From: Campylobacter novaezeelandiae
Lineage (GTDB): Bacteria; Campylobacterota; Campylobacteria; Campylobacterales; Campylobacteraceae
Direction: 5' to 3'
Length of the DNA stretch: 64,000 nucleotides
Assembly: GCF_004323845.1 (NCBI RefSeq)
Contig: NZ_QPGR01000007.1
Coordinates: forward strand, 55,548-119,547
The notes beneath the pieces are model-generated. The model had not been told where the DNA came from and made no database searches. It worked only from the letters and a program-made list of their open reading frames with translations. The translations under genes were made by a program, and so were the position numbers. Of this stretch, positions 8,478 to 18,610 are shown piece after piece; the stretch's first letter is position 1; each line of letters begins with the position of its first letter.

Positions 8478-9567
8478 GCGTCTTTATAGCTTAAAACATA
8501 GTCCGATTAATGTTTATTTTAGTAAAAATAGTGATGATTTTGTTGTAAGAGAAAAAGCTCTTTATGAATTTTCCAATCAAGGCGAACATTTAATTATGCA
8601 TATTTGCAAAAAAGATTTGAGCACAAATGAAGCTTTGCAAATTTTAAGCGAAACAAGTGGGATTAAAATAAGGGATTTTGGTTATGCAGGTCTTAAAGAT
8701 AAACAAGGTTTTACTTTTCAATATATTTCTGTGCTTAAGAAATTCAAAGATCGCTTTCATAATTTTTCTCATCCAAAATTAAAAATTTTAGAATATTTCA
8801 CTCATCATAATAAATTAAAGATAGGCCATTTAAAAGGTAATTCTTTTTTTATACGTTTAAAAAAAGTCTCTCCCAGTGATGCTTTAAAACTCAAAGAAGC
8901 TTTTAATACCTTAAACTCTCAAGGTTTTGCAAATTATTTTGGCTATCAACGCTTTGGAAAATTTGGAGATAATTATCTAGAAGGAATTGAAATTTTAAAA
9001 GGCAAAAAAATAAAAAATCCAAAACTTAAAAATTTTCTAATCTCAGCTCTTCAAAGCGAATTTTTTAATCGTTACCTTAGCAAAAGAATAGAAATTTCTC
9101 ACTTTATTAAAGATTTTAATATTAAAGAATTAACACAACTTTACCCCTTGTGTAAAGAAGAACTACAAATTCTCAAAAAACAAAAAAACTTTTTTAAAAT
9201 TTTAAAAGGAGATGTGCTAGGACATTATCCTTATGGAAAATGTTTTATTTGTGAAGATTTAAATAAAGAGCAAGAAAGATTTTTTAAAAGAGATATTTCT
9301 GCTTTAGGGTTATTGGTAGGTAAAAAAGCTTTTGAAAGCTTAAATTTTGTTAAAGAACTAGAAAGTGAAGCTTTTAAAGAACTTTTAGAATTTAAAGAAC
9401 AAATGCAAGGAACTAGACGCTTTATGTGGAGTTACATGGAAAATGCAAAATTTCATTACAACGAAGAAAAAGCTCATGTTGTTTTAGAGTTTTTTCTTCA
9501 AAAAGGATCTTATGCCACCACTATCCTAGAAGAACTTTTGCATACTAATTTAAAGCTTGATTGTTAA
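8446..9567 (+). CDS. truD: tRNA pseudouridine(13) synthase TruD
   Basis: TruD converts U13 of certain tRNAs to pseudouridine. In 373 residues the protein shows the family blocks: [35 protein letters not shown] (with the catalytic Asp in GLKDKQ), NYFGYQRFG and the late GTRRFMW region. It overlaps the end of thiL by 32 bases in another frame, so the two are presumably co-transcribed. The 3' end also overlaps the convergent hldE gene by 23 bases, leaving no room for a conventional terminator between them. Confidence 0.93.
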   Translation: MNLLEKNTTFKRLYSLKHSPINVYFSKNSDDFVVREKALYEFSNQGEHLIMHICKKDLSTNEALQILSETSGIKIRDFGYAGLKDKQGFTFQYISVLKKFKDRFHNFSHPKLKILEYFTHHNKLKIGHLKGNSFFIRLKKVSPSDALKLKEAFNTLNSQGFANYFGYQRFGKFGDNYLEGIEILKGKKIKNPKLKNFLISALQSEFFNRYLSKRIEISHFIKDFNIKELTQLYPLCKEELQILKKQKNFFKILKGDVLGHYPYGKCFICEDLNKEQERFFKRDISALGLLVGKKAFESLNFVKELESEAFKELLEFKEQMQGTRRFMWSYMENAKFHYNEEKAHVVLEFFLQKGSYATTILEELLHTNLKLDC

Positions 9568-10936
9568 TTTTATATATAATATTACTTGTGCTAAAACCTT
9601 CTTCAAAATCTATCAATTCAACTTTTGAAACCAGTTTTTCTCCTACAACTTCTTTATTTTGATAATCTGCTCCTTTAACCAAAACATCAGGCTTTAAAAA
9701 TGATATCAATTCTAAAGGAGTATCCTCATCAAAAATCACAACAAAATCTACAAAGTAAAAAGCTGCCAACATACAAGCTCTATGAAATTCTGAATTTATA
9801 GGACGATTTTTACCTTTAAGTCTTTTTACACTTGCATCAGAATTTAATCCAACAATTAAAATATCACCTAATTTTTTAGCTTTTTCTAGATACTTTATAT
9901 GACCAAAATGCACTATATCAAAACAACCATTAGTAAAAACTATCTTTTTATTCTCCGTTTTAAGTATCTTTAAAAGCTCTTCTTTGTTTTTAATTTTATT
10001 TTCAAAATTATTTTTATTAAAATTTCTAATTTCATCTAAACTAACACTTACGCTTCCTATTTTTCCTACAACCACAGCTGCAGCTTTATTAGCTAATTCA
10101 CAAGCCTCTAAAATAGGTATATTGCAAGCCAAAGAAAAAGCTAAAGTTGCAATTACGCTATCCCCTGCTCCTGTTACATCATAAACTTCTAATGCCTTAG
10201 CAGGAATAATATGTAATTTTTCATCAAAAAGTGCTATACCATCCTCAGAAAGAGTGATAATAGAGTATTTTAAATCAAAATCCTTTTTAAGCTTTTCGAT
10301 ACCATATTGGAGATTTTCTCCTTCTAAATTATTTATTTTTAAAGCTTTCAAAGCTTCTTGCTTATTTGGGGTTAATAAAGTAGCACCCTTATACTTACTA
10401 AAATCATCTCCTTTAGGATCCACTAAAACAGGTATATTAAATTCATTTGCACTTTGAATAATATTTTGACAAATTTTTGGAGTTAAAACTCCTTTTGCAT
10501 AATCACTTAGCAAAATAGCATTGAAATTCCTAAAAATTTTTTTAAATTCTGTGATTAATTCTTGCTCAAGTTTAATATCTTCATCATCTTCATCATCTAA
10601 TCTTAAAACTTGCTGATTATGGGCAATAATACGACTTTTAAGCGATGTTTTACGCCCTTTTTGTATCAAAAAATAAGAATTCAGTTTTTCTTTTAAAAAA
10701 TTTCCATTTTCATCATCGCCAACAACACCAAGTGCAAAAACATCTGCTCCTAGAGCTTTTAAATTCGCATAAACATTAGCACCGCCCCCTAAACGTTTTT
10801 CTTGTTTTTTAGACTTCATTATCATAACAGGCGCTTCAGGACTAATACGCGAACTATCGCACCAAACATAACAATCTACCATAAAATCACCTATAACAAG
10901 AATCTTTGGCTTTTGTTTTGCTAAAAAATCAAACAT
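9545..10936 (-). CDS. hldE: Bifunctional heptose-7-phosphate kinase/heptose-1-phosphate adenylyltransferase HldE
   Basis: HldE performs two steps of ADP-heptose synthesis for the lipooligosaccharide core. The 463-residue protein has an N-terminal ribokinase-like domain ([35 protein letters not shown] with the catalytic Asp). The C-terminal nucleotidyltransferase domain has [17 protein letters not shown], containing the HxGH motif. It overlaps hldD by 8 bases and ends convergently inside truD. In C. jejuni the next gene downstream is gmhA and the core-sugar locus; here the truD overlap excludes that arrangement. Free ADP-heptose is also a known ALPK1 agonist, by family knowledge. Confidence 0.95.
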   Translation of the reverse strand: MFDFLAKQKPKILVIGDFMVDCYVWCDSSRISPEAPVMIMKSKKQEKRLGGGANVYANLKALGADVFALGVVGDDENGNFLKEKLNSYFLIQKGRKTSLKSRIIAHNQQVLRLDDEDDEDIKLEQELITEFKKIFRNFNAILLSDYAKGVLTPKICQNIIQSANEFNIPVLVDPKGDDFSKYKGATLLTPNKQEALKALKINNLEGENLQYGIEKLKKDFDLKYSIITLSEDGIALFDEKLHIIPAKALEVYDVTGAGDSVIATLAFSLACNIPILEACELANKAAAVVVGKIGSVSVSLDEIRNFNKNNFENKIKNKEELLKILKTENKKIVFTNGCFDIVHFGHIKYLEKAKKLGDILIVGLNSDASVKRLKGKNRPINSEFHRACMLAAFYFVDFVVIFDEDTPLELISFLKPDVLVKGADYQNKEVVGEKLVSKVELIDFEEGFSTSNIIYKINNQALN

Positions 10937-11882
10937 TTACTTCCTTTTCAAAAAGTCTTAAAATTTCTGGCAAATAATCTTTTATACCTTCTTCAAGGCT
11001 ATACTTTGGCTTATAAGCAAAACTTTCATCTAATTTTGCTTGTGTATGAAATTGATAAAATTTTTCATAAGGATTTTTAATATACTCACAAGATAAATTT
11101 GTATTTAACTCTTTTTGTAAAATATCTACAATATCTTGAAAAGTTCTTGCTTTTCCGCTACCCACGTTATAGACTCCATTTTTTGCCTCTATAGCTTTAA
11201 TATTAGCCTCTAGACAATCTTTTATATAAACAAAGTCTCTATAAATTCTATCACTTCCTCTAAATAAACGAGGATTTTTACCCGCTAAAATTTGATGAGC
11301 AAATTGCACAATCATAGAAGAGGTTTTACCTTTGTAAAATTCACCCTTTCCATAAACATTAAAATACCTAAGACCTACTAAATGAGCTTTATCATAATAT
11401 TTTTGAGCCAAAACATCCATCATAAGTTTTGAAAAAGCATAAGGATTTTTAGGATTTTCATTAATCCCTACAATTTGAGGACTAGGAGCATCACCATAAA
11501 CAGAAGCAGAACTTGCATAGATAAGTTTTGCATTAAGATCAATACTAAGTTTTATAAATTCTTTAAAAGTATTTAAATTAGTGGTTAATATTTTATTTTG
11601 ATCATAAATTGTAGTATCTGAAATAGCTGCTTTATGAAAAATAATTTCTGGTTTAAAATCTTTTATTATTTTTAAAGTTTTTTCTTCATTTATATCTGCA
11701 ACATAAAGTTCGCCTTTAAAACCGAGTAAATTTTTAAAATGACCTAAACACTCTAAATTTCCATTTTCAAAAACAGCGCCACTTCTCATTTTATCTACAA
11801 CTAAAACTTCATGATTTTCCTGTAAAAAAAGAGCTAATGCTGAACCAATAAATCCTGCTCCACCTGTAATAAGTATTCTCAT
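10929..11882 (-). CDS. hldD: ADP-glyceromanno-heptose 6-epimerase HldD
   Basis: HldD epimerises ADP-D,D-heptose to the L,D form, the last step before transfer to the core oligosaccharide. This 317-residue short-chain dehydrogenase has the N-terminal dinucleotide site [11 protein letters not shown], the ASSASVYGD segment with the catalytic Ser/Thr region, and YAFSKLMMD with the Tyr-xxx-Lys pair. [19 protein letters not shown] is typical of HldD. It is 10 bases downstream of gmhB and overlaps hldE by 8 bases, so the three are one minus-strand operon. Confidence 0.95.
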   Translation of the reverse strand: MRILITGGAGFIGSALALFLQENHEVLVVDKMRSGAVFENGNLECLGHFKNLLGFKGELYVADINEEKTLKIIKDFKPEIIFHKAAISDTTIYDQNKILTTNLNTFKEFIKLSIDLNAKLIYASSASVYGDAPSPQIVGINENPKNPYAFSKLMMDVLAQKYYDKAHLVGLRYFNVYGKGEFYKGKTSSMIVQFAHQILAGKNPRLFRGSDRIYRDFVYIKDCLEANIKAIEAKNGVYNVGSGKARTFQDIVDILQKELNTNLSCEYIKNPYEKFYQFHTQAKLDESFAYKPKYSLEEGIKDYLPEILRLFEKEVNV

Positions 11883-11892
11883 TTAATTATCC

Positions 11893-12408
11893 TTAAAAAT
11901 TTTGTTTTAAAAAAATTAAAAGTTCTTTTAAAGAAAAAAAGCTTTTAAAATAATCTTGTTTTTGCAAGTCTTTATTTACAAGAAATAAATTTTTAACTCC
12001 TGCATTTTTGCCTGCTTGCATATCGCTAAGGTTATCTCCTATAAAGATAGAATTTTTTATATCTATATCAAATTCATTTTTAGCCTTTAAAATCATACCT
12101 GGTTTTGGCTTCCTGCATTCACAGTTTTCTAAGTGTGGACAATAATAAATTTTTGAAATTGTTATATCTTTTTTAGTAAATTCATTTAAGACAAAATTAC
12201 AAAGTTTTAAAAAATCTTCTTCGCTATAATAACCCCTTGCAATACCTGATTGATTAGTTATTATAAAAACCAAATAATCTTTTAATATAAAATATTTACA
12301 AAGATCAAAAATTTCATTATAAAATTCAAAATCTTCTATTTTGTAAACATATTTTTTATCTATATTAATAACACCATCTCTATCTAAAAACAACGCTTTT
12401 CTTTTCAT
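11893..12408 (-). CDS. gmhB: D-glycero-D-manno-heptose-1,7-bisphosphate 7-phosphatase GmhB
   Basis: GmhB removes the 7-phosphate from heptose-1,7-bisphosphate between the two HldE reactions. This HAD-superfamily protein opens KALFLDRDGVINID, with the nucleophile Asp in DRDG. It continues with FIITNQSGIARG, the zinc-binding loop YYCPHLENCECRKPKPGM and the late FIGDNLSDMQAG motif. I favour the ATG at 12408 (MKRKALFL, 171 residues) over the in-frame ATG at 12417, because a TATAAT -10 box overlaps 12416-12421 and would place transcription start near 12409. No ribosome-binding site is visible before either start. It is the first gene of the operon. Confidence 0.9.
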   Translation of the reverse strand: MKRKALFLDRDGVINIDKKYVYKIEDFEFYNEIFDLCKYFILKDYLVFIITNQSGIARGYYSEEDFLKLCNFVLNEFTKKDITISKIYYCPHLENCECRKPKPGMILKAKNEFDIDIKNSIFIGDNLSDMQAGKNAGVKNLFLVNKDLQKQDYFKSFFSLKELLIFLKQNF

Positions 12409-12415
12409 AAAAAAC

Positions 12416-12421
12416 ATTATA
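12416..12421 (-). promoter_or_regulatory. -10 element for gmhB-hldD-hldE, implying a leaderless transcript
   Basis: On the minus strand the sequence is GCTATATTATAATG. TATAAT at 12421-12416 ends about 8 bases before the ATG at 12408. Transcription starting at the usual distance would give a leader of zero or one base. An overlapping TATATT at 12426-12421 would give a leader of about 5 bases. Confidence 0.5.
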
Positions 12422-12487
12422 ATATAGCTTTTTTGAAATAAACATTTATTTTCTAAAATCTTTAAGAAATTTATTAAAAATTAAAGA

Positions 12488-12493
12488 TATAAT
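12488..12493 (+). promoter_or_regulatory. -10 element of the cytochrome c gene
   Basis: GATATAAT, an extended -10 box, lies 32 bases before the ATG at 12525. A strong ribosome-binding site (AAGGAG) lies between. It is divergent from the gmhB promoter in the same 116-base intergenic region. Confidence 0.6.
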
Positions 12494-12524
12494 ATTTATC
12501 GTCTAAAATCAACAAGGAGTTAAA

Positions 12525-12827
12525 ATGAAAAAATTGTTAGCAATTTCTGCTTTAGTATGTCTTGGAGTTTCTGCTTATGCAGCTGATGGTGCTACACTTT
12601 TTAAAAAATGTGCTGTTTGCCATGGAGCAAAAGCTGATAAAGTTTATTTAGGAAAAGTTCCAGCTCTTGCATCTTTAAGCTATGAAGAGAGAGCACAAGC
12701 TTTAAAAGAATATCAAGCAGGAACAAGAAATAAATTTGGTCAAGGTGCTATTATGAAACTTCAATTAAAAGGCTTGAGTGAAGCCGATCTTGAAGCTATT
12801 GATAAATATATTGAGACTTTAAAATAA
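12525..12827 (+). CDS. Periplasmic c-type cytochrome (c553-like, Cj1153-like)
   Basis: This is a small monoheme cytochrome of 100 residues. Its Sec signal (MKKLLAISALVCLGVSAYA) is followed by the heme attachment motif CAVCH in LFKKCAVCHGAKADK. A later methionine in GAIMKLQLKGLSE is the likely sixth ligand. It would shuttle electrons in the periplasm between the cytochrome bc1 complex and terminal acceptors such as the cbb3 oxidase. The convergent genes ccoS and ccoI next door serve cbb3 assembly, which supports that context. It has its own promoter and a hairpin terminator, so it is probably monocistronic. It matches Cj1153 in position. Confidence 0.93.
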   Translation: MKKLLAISALVCLGVSAYAADGATLFKKCAVCHGAKADKVYLGKVPALASLSYEERAQALKEYQAGTRNKFGQGAIMKLQLKGLSEADLEAIDKYIETLK

Positions 12828-12835
12828 TCCAAAAT

Positions 12836-12864
12836 TTTAAGAAAGCTTTTTTTGCTTTCTTAAA
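12836..12864. terminator. Convergent hairpin between the cytochrome c gene and ccoS
   Basis: This is a perfect 11-bp inverted repeat, TTTAAGAAAGC/GCTTTCTTAAA, with a loop of seven T. It starts 9 bases after the cytochrome stop. Its stem also encodes the last residues and stop of ccoS on the other strand. It can serve both convergent transcripts, though T tails are imperfect. Confidence 0.6.
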
Positions 12865-13046
12865 GCCTCTTCTTTTCTTTTTTCCAAATTTAACATATCA
12901 TTTAAAGACTCTTCATCATCATCTAGGGTAATAAATTTATACTCATCATCAAATTGCTTATTTTTTACCGCCCACAAAAAAGCACCAAGAACTATAAAAA
13001 AAGTCAATAAAGAAACCCCTATCATCATTATTATTACATTACTCAT
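12837..13046 (-). CDS. ccoS: cbb3 cytochrome oxidase assembly protein CcoS
   Basis: This small membrane protein is needed for heme incorporation into cbb3 oxidase. In 69 residues it has a single N-terminal transmembrane helix, followed by the CcoS hallmark FLWAVKNKQFDD and an acidic segment (TLDDDEESLND). It lies 3 bases downstream of ccoI and is therefore co-transcribed with it. The last codons lie in the stem of the convergent terminator hairpin. In C. jejuni the equivalent is Cj1154c. Confidence 0.92.
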   Translation of the reverse strand: MSNVIIMMIGVSLLTFFIVLGAFLWAVKNKQFDDEYKFITLDDDEESLNDMLNLEKRKEEALRKQKKLS

Positions 13047-13049
13047 GAT

Positions 13050-15398
13050 TTATTTAATCCTTAAAGCATTTAATACAACTATTATACTGCTAAAAGACAT
13101 GGAAAGTGCTGCAATTAATGGATTAATAAGCCCTAAAAAAGCCAAAGGAATGCTCAAAGCATTATAAAATAAAGAAAAGAATAAATTTTGTTTTATAATT
13201 TTATAAGTATTTTTAGAAAGCTTTAGAACTTTTATCAAAGAAAATAAATCATTTTTTAACAAAAGAACATCACTGCTTTGAATTGCTAAATCACTTCCTT
13301 GTTTTAAAGTGATTGAAACACTGGCATACTTTAATGCCAAAGCATCATTAATACCATCTCCAATAAACAAAACTCTATATCTTTTATTTAAATTTTCAAT
13401 GATTTTCATTTTATCTTCTGGCAAACAAGAAGCTTTATAATCAGTAATCTTAAGCTCTTTAGCAATTTTTTTTACTGCATAATGGTTATCTCCGCTTAAT
13501 ATCATCGTTTTAATCTTATGATTATACAAATAAGCTATAAGCTCTTTAGCTCCTTCTCTTAAAATATTTTCAAATTCAAAAAATGCAAGTATTTTTTTAT
13601 TTTTAGCAAAAATAAAATGAGTGTTTTTAAAATCTTGAACCTCAATACCATTTTCTCTTAAAAAATAATAATTTCCTCCTAAAAATAAATCATTATCTAA
13701 ATTTGCCTTTAAACCTTTTGCTTGGATATTAATAAGTTCTTTAAAATCTAAATTTTTATAAATTATGCCCTGATCTTCAAAAAATTTAGCAATACTTTTT
13801 GATACAGGATGATTGGAAAGTTTTATAAAACTATACAATTCTTCTTTATCTATTTTATCATCTAAATAAAAATTGCTAATTTTTAACTCATTATTTGTTA
13901 GAGTTCCTGTTTTATCAAAAACAACCATATTAATTTTACTAAGATCTTCAATGGTGCTAGAATGCTTAAAAATAATATGCTCTTTTAAAGATTTTCCTAA
14001 AGCAACAAGCGTACTAACAGGAGTTGCTAAAGCTAAAGCACAAGGACAAGCTATAATTAAAACTGATATTGCATTTATAAGACTTAATTCTACATTGGAA
14101 TTCTTAAAGAAAAACCAAAAACAAAAACAAGTAAAAGAAGAAAATAAAATAATAGGTGAAAAATATCCAGAAATTTTAGATACCAAACTTTCGAGTTTAG
14201 CTTTTTTTGTACTGGCAAGCTCTAAAAGTTTTATAATAATTGAAAGTTTAGAGTCTTTATAAAGCTTAGTTGCTCTATATTCTATACTACCATCAAGCAC
14301 TATACAAGCAGAATTTAGCTCATCATTTTCTCTTATTAATAAAGGGGTATTTTCACCATTTAAAGAAGAGGTATCAAGACTTGCTTCTCCTTTAATACAA
14401 ACACCATCAATTAGAATTTTATCGCCACTTCTAAGTAAAATAATATCATCAATCTTCACTTCATTGGCTAATTTTGGCTTAAATTCTTTACCATTAAAAA
14501 CCAAAACTTCATTTTTTAAAAATGCATTTAAACCGTCTATAGTATCTAAAGCTATTTTTTTGCTAAATACTTGAAGATATTTGCCAATAAAAACAAAACA
14601 AACAATCATAGCAACAGAATCAAAATAAACTTCGCCTACTCTAGAAAACATAGCCCATAACGAATACAAAAAAGCCAAAGTTGCACCGCTAATTACTAAA
14701 GTATCCATATTAACTTTTTTATTTTTAATTGCCCTAAAAGCATTTTGATAAAAGCTCGAACCTGTATAAAAAAGAACAGGAAAACAAAGAATAAACTCAG
14801 CAAAATTTAAAATATCCTTTATATCTTTATCCATTCCTGTAAAAAATCCTGCATATTTTGCTATAGCTATCCACATAATATTCATAACACAAGCAATAGC
14901 TACAATGAGTTTAGAATAAAACCCTCTTTTTAATAAATTTGCTTTTTGTTCTGTTTTAGCAGGATCATAAGCGCTTGCTTTATATCCTATGCTTTCTATT
15001 AAATTTAAAATATCTTTTAAAGTAATACTATCTTCATCAAAAACAATTCTAGCTTTATGAGTAAAATGATTAATATCAAGTTCTAAAATTCCTTGTTGCT
15101 TGATTAAAATTTTTTCATTAAGCCAAATACAAGCAGCACATTCAATTCCATGCAACATCAGATAAATCTCACTAAATCCTTCTTTGGTTTTATTAATAAA
15201 CTCATCATAATTTTTAAAGCTATTTTGATTTGCAATAGGATTTAAAGTTTTATCTCCTAATTTTTTATAAAATTCATCCAAGCCATTCTCATGTAAAATT
15301 TCATAAACACTTTGACAACCCTTGCAGCAAAAAAAGATATCATTTTTTTTTATCATTTGATTTTCTTTAAAATTTAATCTACAATGTGCACATTTCAT
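13050..15398 (-). CDS. ccoI: cbb3 oxidase copper-transporting P-type ATPase CcoI/FixI
   Basis: CcoI is a P1B-type ATPase that delivers copper for the binuclear centre of cbb3 oxidase. The 782-residue protein has a cysteine-rich N-terminus (MKCAHCRLNF and FFCCKGCQSVYEIL) that is characteristic of FixI/CcoI. It is followed by a heavy-metal-associated domain with GIECAACIW. Later come the transmembrane IACPCALALATPVS motif, the phosphorylation site DKTGTLT, and MILSGDNHYAVKKIAKEL with GDGINDALAL. The coupling with ccoS and these cysteines separate it from the copper exporter CopA at 20.7-22.8 kb. A run of nine A occurs in codons 16-19, but the frame is intact. Confidence 0.94.
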   Translation of the reverse strand: MKCAHCRLNFKENQMIKKNDIFFCCKGCQSVYEILHENGLDEFYKKLGDKTLNPIANQNSFKNYDEFINKTKEGFSEIYLMLHGIECAACIWLNEKILIKQQGILELDINHFTHKARIVFDEDSITLKDILNLIESIGYKASAYDPAKTEQKANLLKRGFYSKLIVAIACVMNIMWIAIAKYAGFFTGMDKDIKDILNFAEFILCFPVLFYTGSSFYQNAFRAIKNKKVNMDTLVISGATLAFLYSLWAMFSRVGEVYFDSVAMIVCFVFIGKYLQVFSKKIALDTIDGLNAFLKNEVLVFNGKEFKPKLANEVKIDDIILLRSGDKILIDGVCIKGEASLDTSSLNGENTPLLIRENDELNSACIVLDGSIEYRATKLYKDSKLSIIIKLLELASTKKAKLESLVSKISGYFSPIILFSSFTCFCFWFFFKNSNVELSLINAISVLIIACPCALALATPVSTLVALGKSLKEHIIFKHSSTIEDLSKINMVVFDKTGTLTNNELKISNFYLDDKIDKEELYSFIKLSNHPVSKSIAKFFEDQGIIYKNLDFKELINIQAKGLKANLDNDLFLGGNYYFLRENGIEVQDFKNTHFIFAKNKKILAFFEFENILREGAKELIAYLYNHKIKTMILSGDNHYAVKKIAKELKITDYKASCLPEDKMKIIENLNKRYRVLFIGDGINDALALKYASVSITLKQGSDLAIQSSDVLLLKNDLFSLIKVLKLSKNTYKIIKQNLFFSLFYNALSIPLAFLGLINPLIAALSMSFSSIIVVLNALRIK

Positions 15399-15510
15399 AG
15401 CTCTTCTTTCATAAATTTAATTTCATTATTATAAGCAAATTTGACAAAAAGTATATTTTTTTATTAAAATCATACTTTACAAAAATTCTTCTTAAAATCT
15501 ACGAGGGCTT

Positions 15511-16809
15511 ATGGAAAAAGAAAAAAAACAGCATCAAAGAACACATATTCCTGTGGAAGGTTATAAAATTGAAGATCTAAAACTACTTGATCTTGAAAGT
15601 CTAGTTAAAATTGCTAATGAATGTGAAATAGAAAATCCGCGTGAATTTCGTCGCCAAGAACTTATGTTTGAAATTTTGAAAGCACAAACCAAAAAAGGTG
15701 GTTTTATCCTTTTTACTGGTATTTTAGAAATATCTTCTGAGGGTTATGGATTTTTACGTGGAATGGATGGAGATTTAAGCGATAGCGTCAACGATGCTTA
15801 TGTCTCAAATTCGCAAATTCGCAAATTCGCTCTTCGTGTTGGAGATATAGTTACAGGACAGGTAAGAGAGCCAAAAGATCAAGAAAAATATTATGCTTTA
15901 TTAAAAATTGAAGCTATAAATTATATGCCTTTACAAGAAGCCAAAGAAAGACCTCTTTTTGATAATCTCACTCCTATTTTTCCAACAGAAAAAATAAAAC
16001 TAGAATACGATAGTATGAAATTAACAGGGCGTGTTTTAGATCTTTTTACCCCTATAGGAAAAGGACAACGTGGGCTGATAGTAGCACCTCCTAGAACAGG
16101 TAAAACAGAGCTTATGAAAGAATTAGCAGCGGCTATTGCTAAAAATCATCCTGATATGCATTTAATTGTTTTACTAGTTGATGAAAGACCTGAAGAAGTA
16201 ACTGATATGCAAAGATGTGTAAAAGGAGAAGTTTTTAGTTCTACTTTTGATTTACCTGCTTATAATCATGTGCGTGTAGCAGAACTTGTTATAGAAAAAG
16301 CTAAAAGAATGGTTGAAATGGGTAAAGATGTGATTATTTTACTTGATAGCATCACAAGACTTGCAAGAGCTTATAATACTGCTACTCCTAGTTCGGGAAA
16401 AGTTTTAAGTGGAGGGGTTGATGCTAATGCCCTACACAAACCAAAACGTTTTTTTGGAGCAGCTAGAAATATAGAAAAAGGGGGATCTTTAACTATAGTA
16501 GCTACTGCTTTAATTGATACAGGCTCAAGAATGGATGATGTAATTTTTGAAGAATTTAAAGGAACTGGAAATAGCGAAATTGTATTAGATAGAAATATCT
16601 CAGATAGAAGAATTTATCCAGCAATTAATATTATAAAATCAGGAACAAGAAAAGAAGAGTTATTACAAAATCCAAGTGATTTGCAAAAAATTTGGGCAAT
16701 TCGTTCTGCTATTTCGCAAATGGATGATGTTGAAGCTCTTAAATTTTTGTATTCTAAAATGTTAAAAACTAAAAATAATATAGAGCTTTTATCTATAATG
16801 AATGAATAA
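15511..16809 (+). CDS. rho: Transcription termination factor Rho
   Basis: Rho is the hexameric RNA-dependent ATPase that ends many transcripts. This copy has 432 residues. It shows the N-terminal Rho domain ([16 protein letters not shown]), the RNA-binding OSB fold ([15 protein letters not shown]), the P-loop [28 protein letters not shown], and the Q/R-loop regions [20 protein letters not shown] and [19 protein letters not shown]. The length is typical. It opens a plus-strand run that includes a small ORF and dnaX. Confidence 0.97.
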   Translation: MEKEKKQHQRTHIPVEGYKIEDLKLLDLESLVKIANECEIENPREFRRQELMFEILKAQTKKGGFILFTGILEISSEGYGFLRGMDGDLSDSVNDAYVSNSQIRKFALRVGDIVTGQVREPKDQEKYYALLKIEAINYMPLQEAKERPLFDNLTPIFPTEKIKLEYDSMKLTGRVLDLFTPIGKGQRGLIVAPPRTGKTELMKELAAAIAKNHPDMHLIVLLVDERPEEVTDMQRCVKGEVFSSTFDLPAYNHVRVAELVIEKAKRMVEMGKDVIILLDSITRLARAYNTATPSSGKVLSGGVDANALHKPKRFFGAARNIEKGGSLTIVATALIDTGSRMDDVIFEEFKGTGNSEIVLDRNISDRRIYPAINIIKSGTRKEELLQNPSDLQKIWAIRSAISQMDDVEALKFLYSKMLKTKNNIELLSIMNE

Positions 16810-16827
16810 TTAAAAGAAAAATAAATT

Positions 16828-17052
16828 ATGAAAAAATATATTTTTTTAATATTTATTACAATACTAAATAGTCTTTTATTGCATTATCTTGCCTTTTTAT
16901 CTGGCATTAGAATAAATTCTCAAAAATCAATAAAAAAGTATAATTATAATTTTTTATCCTCAAATAAAATACAAAATTTTATTAAAAATAGCTTAAAAAG
17001 TCTTACTATAAATCCAATAATAAACCGCACAATTTCAAAAAAGGTTTTATAA
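16828..17052 (+). CDS. Small putative membrane-anchored protein between rho and dnaX
   Basis: This 74-codon open frame starts 18 bases after rho and ends 16 bases before dnaX, on the same strand. Residues 1-26 (MKKYIFLIFITILNSLLLHY and onward) form a hydrophobic signal anchor. The rest is basic and polar (KSIKKYNYNFLSSNKIQNF). I recognise no family. The snug position and the membrane-type N-terminus argue for a real gene, but the ribosome-binding site is weak and low-complexity AT-rich DNA can yield such frames by chance. If not translated, this is a 259-base spacer. Confidence 0.45.
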   Translation: MKKYIFLIFITILNSLLLHYLAFLSGIRINSQKSIKKYNYNFLSSNKIQNFIKNSLKSLTINPIINRTISKKVL

Positions 17053-17068
17053 AAAGAGAGAAAAAACA

Positions 17069-18610
17069 ATGCTTCAAGCTTTAGCTATTAAATATCGACC
17101 AAAAACTTTTGATGAACTTGTGGGACAAAAAACTGTCAGCACAAGCTTAAAATACGCACTTGATAATCAAAGACTTGCTCATGCTTACCTTTTTTCTGGA
17201 CTTCGAGGAAGTGGAAAAACTTCAAGTGCAAGAATTTTTTCACGCGCCTTAGTGTGCGATCAAGGGCCAAATTCTAAACCTTGTGGAACCTGCAAACAAT
17301 GTTTAGCTGCGCTTGAAGGAAAGCATATAGATATCATAGAAATGGATGCAGCAAGCAATCGTGGGCTAGAAGATATTCAAGCTTTGATTGAGCAAACTAA
17401 ATATACCCCATCAATGGCAAGATTTAAAATTTTTATCATTGATGAAGTTCATATGCTTACTCCTCAAGCTGCAAATGCACTATTAAAGACTTTAGAAGAA
17501 CCTCCAAATTATATAAAATTTATTTTAGCGACAACCGATCCTTTAAAACTACCTGCAACCGTTCTTTCAAGAACACAGCATTTTCGTTTTAAGCAAATTT
17601 CTCAAAATGATATTTTTAATCATCTTAAAGAAATTCTTATCAAGGAAAATGTAAATTATGAAGAAGAGGCTTTAAAATTCATAGCAAGAAGCGGTAATGG
17701 ATCTTTAAGAGATACCTTAACTTTACTTGATCAAGCTATTATTTTTTGTGAAAATAATATCAGCGTTGCCAAAATTACTGATATGTTAGGTCTTTTGGAT
17801 CCTCTAAAAATAAAAGAATTTTATAATAGCATTTTAAAAAAAGATGAAGAAAGAGTTTTTGAATTTTTAAAAGAGTTTCAAGATTATGAAGCCTCAAATG
17901 TTATTGATGAAATGCTTTTTTATCTTAAAGAAAGTTTTTTTTCGAAAAGTACCGAATTTTCTACTTTGATTTATGAAAGATTTTTTAGGATACTCTCGCG
18001 TGCTAAAAGTATAACTAGTGATGATGATGGATTTACCCTTTGTGTTATGGCTTTTATGATGATGGAGGCAAGTTATTTAAAAGAAATTGATGAAAAAATC
18101 AATGAATTTAAAATTGATGATAAAAAAGAGGAAAATAATTATTTTAAAAATTCTATACAAGAAAATAAAATCTCAATAAAGCAAGATAATAATGACACAA
18201 AAAATCCTTATGAAATATTAATTGATCTTATTTATTATAGAGATTATGAACTTGGTGAATGCTTTAAAAAAAATACTAAATTTATAAATTATGAAAATGA
18301 AATTTTAACTATCACTTCAAATGCACAAGGAGGGGATAGAGATAAGCTTAATAAGGGTTTTAAACTTATACAAGAACTTTTTAAAAGCAAATTTGGAATT
18401 AATGCTAAGATTTCTGTACAAAAAGAAATTTTCATAGATGAAAGCAAACTTCAATCCATTACTCAAGATTTATCAAATTCTCAAAATAAAAAAATAGACA
18501 TTAATTCACAATTTGATGAATTTAAAAAAGATGCTAAAAAATTTGATCCTTTAGAAGATGCTAAAAATGCTTTAAAAGATTGTTTTGGCGAACCTAAAAT
18601 AGAAAACTAA
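17069..18610 (+). CDS. dnaX: DNA polymerase III subunit gamma/tau
   Basis: DnaX is the ATPase of the clamp loader at the replication fork. The 513-residue protein begins LAIKYRPKTFDELVGQ, with the Walker A motif SGLRGSGKTSSARIF. The zinc-binding cysteines are in CDQGPNSKPCGTCKQC. The Walker B segment is IFIIDEVHMLT, and NALLKTLEEPP and LPATVLSRTQHFRF follow. The C-terminal third is charged and poorly conserved, as usual for tau. No slippery A tract with stem signal for gamma production was identified. Expression is presumably from the rho side. Confidence 0.96.
   Translation: MLQALAIKYRPKTFDELVGQKTVSTSLKYALDNQRLAHAYLFSGLRGSGKTSSARIFSRALVCDQGPNSKPCGTCKQCLAALEGKHIDIIEMDAASNRGLEDIQALIEQTKYTPSMARFKIFIIDEVHMLTPQAANALLKTLEEPPNYIKFILATTDPLKLPATVLSRTQHFRFKQISQNDIFNHLKEILIKENVNYEEEALKFIARSGNGSLRDTLTLLDQAIIFCENNISVAKITDMLGLLDPLKIKEFYNSILKKDEERVFEFLKEFQDYEASNVIDEMLFYLKESFFSKSTEFSTLIYERFFRILSRAKSITSDDDGFTLCVMAFMMMEASYLKEIDEKINEFKIDDKKEENNYFKNSIQENKISIKQDNNDTKNPYEILIDLIYYRDYELGECFKKNTKFINYENEILTITSNAQGGDRDKLNKGFKLIQELFKSKFGINAKISVQKEIFIDESKLQSITQDLSNSQNKKIDINSQFDEFKKDAKKFDPLEDAKNALKDCFGEPKIEN

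Noticed and set aside
13873-14262. Long open frame of 129 codons antisense to ccoI
   Set aside because: Shadow frame of a well-supported gene, with no family resemblance or ribosome-binding site.
15352-15360. Run of nine A (minus strand) near the start of ccoI as a possible phase-variation tract
   Set aside because: It encodes I-K-K-N in frame, and A runs of this length are common in this AT-rich genome; the frame is intact.
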